Shown here: positions 22,723 through 32,020 of the stretch, in pieces
Layout: the number at the start of each line of letters is the position of its first letter
Position numbering within the stretch: position 1 is the stretch's first letter
Source of the DNA: Tieghemostelium lacteum
Taxonomy: Eukaryota; Evosea; Eumycetozoa; Dictyosteliales; Raperosteliaceae
Direction: 5' to 3'
DNA length: 64,000 bases
Assembly: GCA_001606155.1 (NCBI GenBank)
Contig: LODT01000051.1
Coordinates: 248,001 to 312,000, forward strand
The notes under the pieces: model-generated
What the model saw: the letters and a program-made list of their open reading frames with translations, nothing else
What the model was told of the DNA's origin: nothing
Databases searched by the model: none
Position numbers and translations under genes: made by a program

Positions 22723-24761
22723 ATGAGTCAGGAAATTATTAGAGTTGGATGTGGTGCTGGATATCAAGGCGATAGAGTACCACCTGCAGTAACACTTGTA
22801 GAAAATGGTAAATTAGATTACCTCATTCTAGAATGTCTAGCAGAGAGAACACTGACTGATAGTATCAGAAGAATGAAAAATGGGGGTAAAGGTTACGATA
22901 CACGACTTAGAGAATGGTTAACTGCCTTACTTCCTTCAGCTCAAAAAAACAATGTGACTATTATCACTAATATGGGTGCTGCTGATCCTTATGGTATGTA
23001 GTATATTGTAGAAGGAAAGAGATTGTGTAAACTAATAGGAATTTGGATGATATAGGTGCTGGTGTAGAGGCATATTCAATAGCTAGAGAGTTGGGATTAG
23101 AGATTAGAATTGTTATAGTAAATGAAGTGACTACGAATCAACATCATCATCATCAACAGAAAAGAGGTAGAGGAAGTGGATTGTTTGGGGCATTACATGG
23201 GTTACATGGGTTTAGTGCAAGTGATACAGTGGCTGATAGTGAGAATGTAGATGAAGATTGGGAATTTGGTTGCACTTATTTGGGTGCAGATTCAATAATT
23301 GATGCACTTAAACAAGGTGCTAATTTGGTAATTGCTGGAAGAGTAGCTGATCCATCTCTGTTTGTAGCTCCTATTGCTTATAGGTTTGGGTGGGATTTGA
23401 AAAAGGATTTTGATTTGATTGCACAGGCAACTTTAGCTGGACATTTACTGGAATGTGGGTGTCATTTAACTGGTGGTTATTTTGCACATCCTATGGGAAG
23501 AAATTTGGAATTTGAGTCACTTTCAAATTTGTCTCTGCCATGGTGTGATATTGATAGAAAGGGTAACTTGATTTTAGGTAAATTACAAGGAAGTGGTGGT
23601 GAATTGTCAGAGAGAACTTGCAAGCAACAGTTGACTTATGAAATTGGTGATCCTCGAGAATATATAACCCCAGATGTAATTGTGGATTTTTCAAAAGTTG
23701 AATTTTTGGAATTGGATAAAAATGCTGTGGTTGCTAGGGGTGCTCAAGGTGTGTTTGGTAGACCAAAGAGTTTACTGAGACTTGTAGCAAGGAATGCAGG
23801 GTATAAGTCATGGGCAGAGGTTTCCTATGGTGGACTAGGATGCGTGGAAAGAGCCCAATGGGCATATAGACTAGTTCACAAATGGATGGAATCTCGGAGA
23901 TCTGGTATAATGAATAGTGTCTATGCCTACTTGGTTGGGTATAATAGTTTATATCTCCCACATGGCTCTCAATTTGCGTATTTACCTACTAGTGTTCCTG
24001 TAGATTTTAACCATATTTTGCAGGCTACAGACGAACAAAGTCAAATACAGATACAACAACAGTTTGCCTCTGGGTATCCCCCAGAAGTTAGACTGAGATT
24101 CGACGGTCTATTTGAATTAAAAGACGATGCATTGGCATTGAGTATGGAGCTTCAAGGATTGGCATTATACGGACCTGCAGGAGGCGGTGGTTTCCTGACG
24201 GGTATCAAAAGAGATGTTCGACTAGTGAGGCAGTTCATACCAAGAGACCAGATAAAATGGAGTATTCACATTTTTGGAAACCAATTTCCATACATTAACA
24301 ATCCAAAAGATTCACAAACCATTCAAACACTGTACAATAATTTTTCAAATCGTTTCAAAGAAATTCCCACCAAGTCAAAATCATTAAAAAGAGGAAATTA
24401 TAATAATAGTAATAATAGTAGTAAAAATAGAGTTTTAATATATAATATAGCACATTCAAGATCAGGTGACAAGGGTGATACTGCTAATGTTAGTTTAATA
24501 CCCTATGATAATAGGGATTTTGATCGATTGATGAAAGTAATTACCAAAGAATGGGTTTATAGAGTATTTAAGAATCTTGTAAAGGAAAACGTAGAGATTT
24601 CTGTTTATCCTCTACCTGGTATACAATCATTAAATATAGTGTTACAATATGCTTTGGATGGTGGTGTTTGTGTTAGCAGAAGAATTGATAGACATGGAAA
24701 AACTTTATCTGATCTCATTCTAAATCAATGGATTGATTTACCACCTTTATCAAATTTATAA
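22723..24761 (+). CDS. AtuA-family protein (acyclic terpene utilisation / DUF1446) with fused C-terminal AtuA-like domain
   Basis: Two exons, best read as 22723-22997 and 23039-24761, give about 665 residues. The donor (GTAGTA, at 22998) is chosen because it keeps frame; the better-looking GTATGT four bases earlier does not. The N-terminal part (VGCGAGYQGDRVPPA, LILECLAERTL, NMGAADPYG) and the middle (CTYLGADSIIDAL, ANLVIAGRVADPSLFVAP, HLTGGYFAHP) match the bacterial AtuA family, associated with citronellol/geraniol breakdown. A Ser/Asn linker leads to a smaller domain (NIAHSRSGDKGDTANVSL to the end), a separate gene in many bacteria. The exact reaction is unknown; an acyl-CoA-type catabolic role is a family-level inference. 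Bacterial ancestry is plausible, but it has an intron and host-like composition. Confidence 0.85.
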
Positions 24762-24819
24762 TTGAATTTTAATAAAAGTAGTCAGATAAGTTATCTACCT
24801 CTCATTTTAGATTTTTCAA

Positions 24820-24999
24820 ATGTTTCCATTGATGATGAAGACTTTAAAAGTCTTAGAGAAATTGCAAAAAATAATTAAAGATTATCTTGCAACAAATTTT
24901 AATAATGCAATTAAAACTGAGCCAAGAGATCTTAAAGACAAATTTGAATGGGAAGACAGGCTAATTATTACATTGATTTGGATAATACAATACTTATAA
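24820..24999 (+). pseudogene. Small open frame, possibly a gene fragment (59 residues)
   Basis: A frame from ATG 24820 to TAA 24997-24999 reads like real protein (KVLEKLQKIIKDYLATNF, then NNAIKTEPRDLKDKFEWEDR) rather than AT-rich noise. It is preceded by a CATTTTAG acceptor-like site, so it could be an exon remnant. No family was recognised and no partner exons are visible. It sits in a stretch that also holds a truncated P450. Confidence 0.35.
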
Positions 25000-25187
25000 A
25001 GAAAAGATAAATACCGACCACAAAATTATTTTAATAGAAAATATCTCAATAAATAAACTTAATTAAGACTTTACCTTAGTACTAGCTTATTGCTAGTTAC
25101 ACAGGTCAAAAAAACATATATAATATATTATCTTAATATTCATTAATTAATAATTTTTATAGATTTGGTTTAATATTTATTTATTAG

Positions 25188-26305
25188 AAAAAAATTTGTA
25201 GTTGTAGTGAACAAAATAAAAAAATTAGTTGATGTTATGAAATCTTTTGCTGAAACTTCAGAACCTGTATGTATTTTTATAGTGATAGATGAGGTTGGTT
25301 AGTACTAATTTGATTAAATATCTTTAAACTTTAAAGTTTTCACCAAAAAAGTTTTTGGAATTATATACATTTAATATCATTGCAAAATATGTAATAGATG
25401 AACAAATTCCATATGTTCAAGAAGAAATGGCTAATAATCCTTTGGTTAAGTTATTTGATCATTTTTCTGTGATTTTACAGCAAGTGGGTAGTGGTAATTT
25501 GGCTGATTTTGTAAATATTTTAAAACCTTTTTATGAATTTTACTTATTTCATTCTGATCAATCTTATGATCATATAAACAAACTACTTAGAGAAAAGGCT
25601 GAGGAAACAATGAAAACATATAAACCAAATGTAACTAGACATCTATTGGACCATTGTATAGCTGAACTTGGTACTGAAAGTGAACATACTATAAGATCAG
25701 TAACTAATTTAACCCTTGATTTATTAGTTGCTGGTGCTGAGACTAGTAATGTTACATTGCAATGGTGTTTATTAATGCTAGCTAATAACCCAAACTACCA
25801 AGAGAATTGCTATCAGGAAGTTTCTGAAATTGGTAAAGACAAGCCATTGATTTTAAATAGTGATCGAACAGCAACACCATTTACACAAGCATTCATTAAA
25901 GAAGTTATGAGAGTTCATCCAATTCTTCCATTGGGTTTACCTAGAAAAGCTAAAGAAGATATATGGGTGCAAGATGTATTCATTCCTAAAGACACTCAAA
26001 TCATACCAAATATTCGTAGTCTTCTACAAAGTGAACAGTTTTGGGATGATCCATTAACTTTCAAACCAGAGAGATTCTTAAATGATATGCAAAGTCAACA
26101 TTTTGTACCTTTTGGTGTTGGTCCACGTATGTGTATTGGTATGACATTGGCTACTGAAGAAATCTATTCTGCAATTGCCAATATTATTTTGAATTTTAAA
26201 ATATCACCACTAAATGGTATTGATAAAATTGATGAATCTGAAATATATGGTCTAACCATTCATCCAAATGCTTTCCAAGTAAAAATTGAAAAAAGAATAA
26301 AATAA
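25188..26305 (+). pseudogene. Cytochrome P450, 5'-truncated (likely pseudogene or incomplete gene)
   Basis: Two exons can be traced: 25188-25266 and 25337-26305, phase 0 across a 70-nt intron with a TACTAAT branch-like site. Together they encode about 348 residues of a P450. The I-helix LLVAGAETSNVTLQW, ExxR helix (KEVMRVHP), PERF motif and heme loop FVPFGVGPRMCIG with its Cys ligand are all intact. A P450 needs about 480-500 residues. The membrane anchor and first 120-140 residues are missing, and no matching exon exists in the 430 bp back to the AtuA-family gene. The known exons have no internal stop. It is either a recent 5' truncation or a gene whose first exon was lost or not assembled. 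Confidence 0.75.
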
Positions 26306-26357
26306 ATTATTTGAATGAAACAATTTTCTAAATTTACATTTTCAATTTGATCCTATG

Positions 26358-26420
26358 TGTGTCTATTTTCAAAAATCAAAAAATGAATTTTTTAATTTTC
26401 ATTTTTTCAAAATAGACACA
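26358..26420. repeat. 63-bp imperfect inverted repeat (hairpin)
   Basis: Outer arms TGTGTCTATTTT (26358-26369) and AAAATAGACACA (26409-26420) pair perfectly over 12 bp. Inner arms AAAAAATGAA (26378-26387) and TTCATTTTTT (26398-26407) add 10 bp, with a small internal bulge and a 10-nt loop. It lies 46 bp before the ankyrin gene start. It may act as an RNA hairpin or be a tiny MITE-like relic. Confidence 0.6.
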
Positions 26421-26466
26421 ATATGCAAATAAAATTGGCTCTTAATACCTTAATAGAGATACAACT

Positions 26467-29418
26467 ATGAATAATGATAAACTAATTCAAAGGAGTGAAG
26501 AGATTTTCTTTCGTGTGTGGAATAATGTTTTACTCAGAAAGAAAATATTAGGGTTATTGAAAAAATATCAGTTCAGTGGAGGTTTTAGAACAGTTTTGGA
26601 AGGTAGATGCTATAGTTTCTTAGAATATCCTATTTTCAGAATAGGTAAGGGAAAAGAACATGAAAACAGAACTACCAAAGCACCTATTGAAAAAATCAGA
26701 CATTACTATGATGTAGAAATGACATCGGATTGGATAAGTTCCAATGGTTATTTCTATTTGTTGGCTGATAAGTTAAAGAATGATAAAAGGTTTTCAATTA
26801 CTTTTAAAGATGTCTATAGATTGTTGAAGCACAACTCTGATTATAACTTGTTCCTAAGAATTTACGAGTCCAAACCCAAATTGTTTGAAATAGCTAATTT
26901 CTTACTACTGAAACGAAAATGTAGAACTATTCTAGACCAAGCATGTTTTGCAGGTAACATTGAAATTCTAGAGTTTATCTACTCAAAATCTCTATCAAAA
27001 TGTTATTTCACCAATCATGCAATTGATATGGCTGCAAAGAATGGAAAGATGAATGTAATTAGATTTTTAGTTGAACAATTCATTGGTATGAAGTGTATCT
27101 ATGCATTGGTATATGCATGTAAAGGTGGTTACTATGATATAGTTGTTTATCTTTGTGAGAATTTTCCAAAGATAAAACACCATGCCAAAGCAATGGATTT
27201 GGCAGCCCAAGGTGGACATTTAGAGATTCTAAAATACCTTTACAATAAATGGGGTGCAAATTTCACAAGCCGTGCTATCAATAAGGCAACTGAAAATGGT
27301 CATTTGGAAACACTAAAATACCTCTATTCCATTAGACCCAATACAAATATAAAATGTTCTAGTAAGTCCATGGATGTCGCATCTAATAATGGTCATTTGG
27401 AATTGATAAAATACCAAATGGAAAGAAATCTAGCTACTGTATCATTTTATGCAATGGATAGTGCCGCATTTAAAAATAGATTGGATATTGTAAAGTACTT
27501 GCATTCAAAGAAAGCAGGTTGCACATTAGAGGCTTTAAATGGAGCAACTCTAAATGGTCATATTGAGGTTGTAAAATATCTACTAAATTACAGAGCTGAA
27601 GGTGGACCTCATAATATCTTAAATACCGCTAGTTTAAAAGGAAACGTAGAAATTTTTAAACTCCTATACAACAGTCCACTTATAAGACAATTAATCATCA
27701 TAGATAGCTTCAATATACTCAGAACTGCAGTGTATTATGGTCAATTAGAAATTATTAAATATCTTCATAGCTGTAACGATAGTGAATATGTCCCAATTTT
27801 TGATTTGGCTGTTGAAAGAGGCCATTTAAATATTTTGGAATTCTATCTACAAACTGAAAAAGATGTTATTGATATTCCTTTATCATCTTATATAAATGCA
27901 TGCAAATACGGCCATCATCAAGTAATTGATCTAATTTTGTCTAAAAATCATAGATTTTTTATTGACAGTAACATTGTTAGCACACCCAATACAATTTATA
28001 TAAAATCTCCGAAAATAGTTGAGGTTTTAACGAAATATTTTGGTAACAGGTATTGGATAGACCCAACAGACCCAACAATTAATTTCTATGAAGTTGTCAT
28101 ATCTAATGATATCGACAATTATCAGTCATTAATAGACCTATGTATGCAACATGGTATTAAAATGCACATAGAATCTCTGGTATCCAATCTTTTAGAATGT
28201 AGAGATGTAAATCAACTCTCACAATTAATGCGCACAATTCCAACCCTAGGAAGCCCATTATTAATAAGTGAATTAAAAAAGCCTCTGTTATCTAAAACAC
28301 CTCTAATTCCATCTGTAAGATTTCTCTCAATTTCTACGATAACCTATCTGGAGTTGTTGATAAGTAACTCTATAATGTCACCTTCACTGATAAATTCTAG
28401 AAAAATTCTAGATATATCCAATAAGGAGAAAGTGAGTTGGTGGTTTAGAAGGTACTATACAATTGGCTCTGATAATTCGTTAGTAAGGTACTGGATCTCA
28501 AAAATGCCCACTTTACATACAGTTCAACCTGAGATTTTATACATCCTTTTGAAATTACCTGACCAAATAATTCCAAGTGGAATAATAGCCTCACTTTTAA
28601 ATATGCGAATATTTTCAAATGGCTATAATCTCTCGTATCTAACAAAAATTATCTCTATTTGTGGCATTTCAATAGCAGATATGATATATGTTTTTAATTT
28701 TAGAGACCAGTCTTTTCCAGTTTCATGCAAAAAAGATATTATTTTTTCACAATGTGTTGCCAAAGTTCTTCAGAGCCCTGCTCTAATAGGTAGAATGGAG
28801 GAAAAATCTTTTTTTGAATTCCCAATTACTGATTGGCCAAAACTTTTTAGATTTGGTAATTTTAGACCAGAGGTGAAAGAGGCTTTAAATCAATTAAATC
28901 CTTTGATTGAAGATAATTTAAAATCAAGAGGATTATTGGATATGCAAAGTTCATTTAACAATTTAAATGTTTATTCAACATCTATATATCAATTATTAGG
29001 CCAAAAGATACTCAACTACTATGGTATCGAAAGACATTTAGAAGAGGTTGGAATAGAAAATTTGAGTGCACATAAATCATCAGTATCATTACATTTTCAA
29101 TCCAGTCATACTTATTCAAGTTTAATGATAAAGGATAAAAGAATCTCTGTTAATCCCATAACAATAACTATGGGTAATGTATCTTCAAATAACACTTCAA
29201 ATTTTGTTTTCAAATTTATGTTATTTGGATGGAATATTGATAATTTGGATATTCTAAAAACTTTACCACCTTTCCAACATCAATGGGGAGATTTAAAACA
29301 AAAGATTTTGCAAATAGTTCTACTAGAAACTATCCAACAGTTTAAATTTTTAATACTAAATGATAGAAAAGATAAGAACCCAAGAAAGAAAAAGTATTTT
29401 AAAAAGAATCATTATTAA
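26467..29418 (+). CDS. Dictyostelid ankyrin-repeat family protein
   Basis: Single-exon gene for 983 residues. The N-terminus (EEIFFRVWNNVLLRKKILGLL) matches the short helical motif that opens a large dictyostelid-specific ankyrin family. From about residue 155 to 500 there are many degenerate ankyrin repeats with the pattern A-x-x-NGHLE-x-(L/I)KYL: GGHLEILKYLYNKWG, NGHLETLKYLYS, NGHIEVVKYLLN. The C-terminal half (about 520-980) is less regular and ends in a basic, lysine-rich tail that could be a nuclear signal. No catalytic domain is seen. These proteins are presumably protein-binding scaffolds; the exact role is unknown. Confidence 0.82.
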   Translation: MNNDKLIQRSEEIFFRVWNNVLLRKKILGLLKKYQFSGGFRTVLEGRCYSFLEYPIFRIGKGKEHENRTTKAPIEKIRHYYDVEMTSDWISSNGYFYLLADKLKNDKRFSITFKDVYRLLKHNSDYNLFLRIYESKPKLFEIANFLLLKRKCRTILDQACFAGNIEILEFIYSKSLSKCYFTNHAIDMAAKNGKMNVIRFLVEQFIGMKCIYALVYACKGGYYDIVVYLCENFPKIKHHAKAMDLAAQGGHLEILKYLYNKWGANFTSRAINKATENGHLETLKYLYSIRPNTNIKCSSKSMDVASNNGHLELIKYQMERNLATVSFYAMDSAAFKNRLDIVKYLHSKKAGCTLEALNGATLNGHIEVVKYLLNYRAEGGPHNILNTASLKGNVEIFKLLYNSPLIRQLIIIDSFNILRTAVYYGQLEIIKYLHSCNDSEYVPIFDLAVERGHLNILEFYLQTEKDVIDIPLSSYINACKYGHHQVIDLILSKNHRFFIDSNIVSTPNTIYIKSPKIVEVLTKYFGNRYWIDPTDPTINFYEVVISNDIDNYQSLIDLCMQHGIKMHIESLVSNLLECRDVNQLSQLMRTIPTLGSPLLISELKKPLLSKTPLIPSVRFLSISTITYLELLISNSIMSPSLINSRKILDISNKEKVSWWFRRYYTIGSDNSLVRYWISKMPTLHTVQPEILYILLKLPDQIIPSGIIASLLNMRIFSNGYNLSYLTKIISICGISIADMIYVFNFRDQSFPVSCKKDIIFSQCVAKVLQSPALIGRMEEKSFFEFPITDWPKLFRFGNFRPEVKEALNQLNPLIEDNLKSRGLLDMQSSFNNLNVYSTSIYQLLGQKILNYYGIERHLEEVGIENLSAHKSSVSLHFQSSHTYSSLMIKDKRISVNPITITMGNVSSNNTSNFVFKFMLFGWNIDNLDILKTLPPFQHQWGDLKQKILQIVLLETIQQFKFLILNDRKDKNPRKKKYFKKNHY

Positions 29419-29438
29419 TAAACGATAATAATTTGTAT

Positions 29439-30881
29439 TTATTTTTGAATAGTAACTACTGATTTCTGTAATTGTTTTTTTAAAATTATTATTATATCAT
29501 TCACAGAGGGATCTGATTGATTATCTTTTTGAAATAGATTTAGTAAAATATCATTATTGTCATCTGCTGACAAGAATACAAATGATTTATAGAGTAGATA
29601 GTTATTCAATTTTGAATGATCAATCATTCTTCTAAATAAATTGAGTTCTTGAATTACTCTCAATTTAATATCCTCTGAAAAGTTTCGTAATAGTAATGGA
29701 TTATCAAGGTTATCTAGATATTTCATTGACCATTTTTTACAAAACAAATTAGATTCTGTATAGTTACATTTTATAACTTTTTGATCACCAGTTACCAATT
29801 CAATTTCTATAATTTGTTCTGGATTACTATTTTCATTATTATTATTCTCTGATGGTGTTATAAAATATACTAAATGATCACTATTTGTAGAGGTTAATTG
29901 TTTATGACTTTGGTTTACAAAACTCAGAGTCTTTATAAACATGATTAAATCTAGACATGAATAGTCCTGTGCTGGTGATTTGATTTGAAATGAGTAACCA
30001 TTCAATGCTGAATGTATAATTGATTGTAAATCTTCATTTAATAACTGTACAGTTCTAGATATATATTCAATACAGAATGTATACCAATTGGATAAATGTT
30101 TTTCAATTTCACTATTGTTATTGATCTTTAGATAGCTAATTAGCAATTCACAATAATAAGAAAACTCTAGATGAAACATTCCCAAGTTTACATCATTTTC
30201 AGTTTCACATATCAAACATAGATAGTATTCCTTGTTTTGTGTAGTTTTACTAGACCTTTTTTTACTGTAGGTAGGTGATCTAGTGTTTATAGGGCTGATA
30301 GTAGGTGGTGTTATATTTAGTTGTTTTATAAATTCTTCATTATCTTCTTCATCTTTATCATTGATTAGATCATCTATAGACTTATTGGAGAAATTTAAAT
30401 CCAAATCTAAATCCATGTTGAGATCCATATCTAGATCTAAATCATTGTCAGATAGTTCCTGTATATCAAATGAACCACCTAAACTACTGCTACTGTCACT
30501 GATAGGTACCTCTAGCAATGTATAGAAACATGATATTACATTTACAGGAGATTGCTGATTATCTTGAAGGTCATTGGTTATAGTGTAATTGTCTAAATCT
30601 AGTACACCAAATGATCCTGTTTTGTATATTGTGTTCTTTAGTATTTTCTGTAGCATAAATGATTTAATATTTATTTCTTGTGGTTCAGAGCAATTTGAGA
30701 ATACTGTATTAAGAGTAAATGAACTGTCACCAGTACTATCTTTACTTAATAAACAATAATTGTTCTTCCCAATCTTTGATTTGTTTACTATCAATGGTTT
30801 ATTCTTTATTAGTGCTTCATTACTTTGTTGTGGTCTACTATCTACAGAATGTGTTAATGCATTGAAATCTGACTTTTTCAT
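29439..30881 (-). CDS. Unrecognised 480-residue protein
   Basis: Single-exon gene, ATG at 30881, ending 20 bp from the end of the convergent ankyrin gene. I do not recognise the family. Residues 1-125 look globular (NKSKIGKNNYCLLSKDSTGD; VLDLDNYTITNDL). Residues about 130-205 are disordered and acidic with Ser and a Leu/Asp alternation (DLDLDMDLNMDLDLDLNF). Residues 205-480 are again globular and probably alpha-helical (EYYLCLICETENDVNLGMFH; EIEKHLSNWYTFCIEYI). No signal peptide, membrane span or catalytic motif. The even composition of both flanks argues for a real protein-coding gene. Function is unknown. Confidence 0.7.
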   Translation of the reverse strand: MKKSDFNALTHSVDSRPQQSNEALIKNKPLIVNKSKIGKNNYCLLSKDSTGDSSFTLNTVFSNCSEPQEINIKSFMLQKILKNTIYKTGSFGVLDLDNYTITNDLQDNQQSPVNVISCFYTLLEVPISDSSSSLGGSFDIQELSDNDLDLDMDLNMDLDLDLNFSNKSIDDLINDKDEEDNEEFIKQLNITPPTISPINTRSPTYSKKRSSKTTQNKEYYLCLICETENDVNLGMFHLEFSYYCELLISYLKINNNSEIEKHLSNWYTFCIEYISRTVQLLNEDLQSIIHSALNGYSFQIKSPAQDYSCLDLIMFIKTLSFVNQSHKQLTSTNSDHLVYFITPSENNNNENSNPEQIIEIELVTGDQKVIKCNYTESNLFCKKWSMKYLDNLDNPLLLRNFSEDIKLRVIQELNLFRRMIDHSKLNNYLLYKSFVFLSADDNNDILLNLFQKDNQSDPSVNDIIIILKKQLQKSVVTIQK

Positions 30882-31253
30882 TCTTTATTTCATTTGGTAA
30901 TAAAAAATAATAAAAACAAAATAAATTTTAAAATTACTAATGTATAAAATGTAAAAATCAATATTGATTTGTTAAATAAGAATCAAGTTTGATGTTATTC
31001 TATTCATTTTGATTAGTTGCTATTGGAAATTTAAATTTTTGTATCATTTGATTTAATATTTACATTTAATTCAAAGTTTATTTTATTTTGGAAATACATC
31101 TAAGGATGTACAATATCATGGCCACAATCACTTTTCAATACTATATGATGGGTGTGTGGATACTCCCACAAACTTTTGGCAATAAAATCATTTAAACCCT
31201 TTTTTATAAGACCTATAAAACCTTAATGGCATAATAGATCCTTATCACATCTA
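30882..31253. other. Intergenic spacer between two minus-strand genes
   Basis: About 370 bp, AT-rich, with a slightly GC-richer stretch at 31120-31260. This should hold the promoter of the 480-residue gene and the terminator of the 92-residue gene. No RNA gene could be confirmed. Confidence 0.4.
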
Positions 31254-31635
31254 TTAGGCGTATCCTTTTAATTCTTGATTTTGTTTTTGAAATATTTTCT
31301 TTAGTTCCTAGAGATTTATATATTAATATATGATTGTAAGTGTGAGAATAAAAAAGTTATATTTACATCAAGTGATAATATAGTAGATTTCTCTTGTAAT
31401 GAATACTCTTTAATACTAGTATAAAGGTATTCAACCTCAACTAATTTTTTATTAACAACCTCCCATGCATTCAAATTCTTTGCTAAATTAAATTCTGTAT
31501 TAGTGTGTTTCCTTTTTCTGTCATGACTTGATACATACTTGTAGATGATTGACAGATTAGAATAAATTGTTGTAATTCTCTTACTTTTTCTTTTAATAAT
31601 TGAATTAATTCAATTGGATTATTGTATTCACTCAT
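31254..31635 (-). CDS. Small three-exon coiled-coil protein (92 residues)
   Basis: Exons 31635-31539, 31494-31367 and 31307-31254 join in perfect phase (97, 128 and 54 nt) into 92 residues. No single frame shows this gene, yet every join uses a GT...AG intron (44 and 59 nt). The first intron holds CTAAT near its acceptor. The protein is almost entirely charged helix: NPIELIQLLKEKVRELQQF; NAWEVVNKKLVEVEYLYTSI; LSLDELKKIFQKQNQELKGY. Such a small, heptad-like protein would suit a subunit of a larger complex (Mediator, BLOC/BORC and kinetochore complexes have similar members), but I cannot assign it. The preserved frame across three exons is the main evidence it is real. Confidence 0.7.
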
Positions 31636-32020
31636 TGTTCTATTTGTATATCAAACTCAAAATGAATGGGAAAAAAAAAAAAGGCGGGTTGTTTGTTTTT
31701 ATTACATTGTGATAAATCTAATTTTGAGATTAAATTTATTTGTTTTTAATTTTCTCTTTTTTTTGTTTTTATATTTATATTTCAGAATATTTTTGTATTA
31801 TTATTATTGGGATGGGATATAGGAAGGTCGAAATCAATTTTAAATTATTATTTGTGAATAAAAAAAAAATATAAATGAAGGTAAAAAGATGATAATGATG
31901 GGATTGGGAAATGGGAGGGGGGAGAGGGAGAATGGTAATTTTAAAACGTATATTGTTATTATTGTTATTGGCAAAGTTATTGTTTAGTTTTTTTTTAAGA
32001 GTTTCTTTAGATTCCAAATT
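31636..32020. other. Intergenic spacer with a G-quadruplex motif
   Basis: AT-rich spacer with long A/T runs, downstream of the SHK gene and upstream of the 92-residue gene. At 31900-31928 it carries five G-runs of three or more with loops of 1-4 nt, a canonical G4 pattern on the plus strand (C-rich in the minus-strand transcript). Confidence 0.6.

Noticed and set aside
31775-32017. 80-codon minus-strand frame downstream of the SHK gene
   Set aside because: Asn/Ile/Pro low complexity overlapping the G-rich/AT-rich spacer; no family features.
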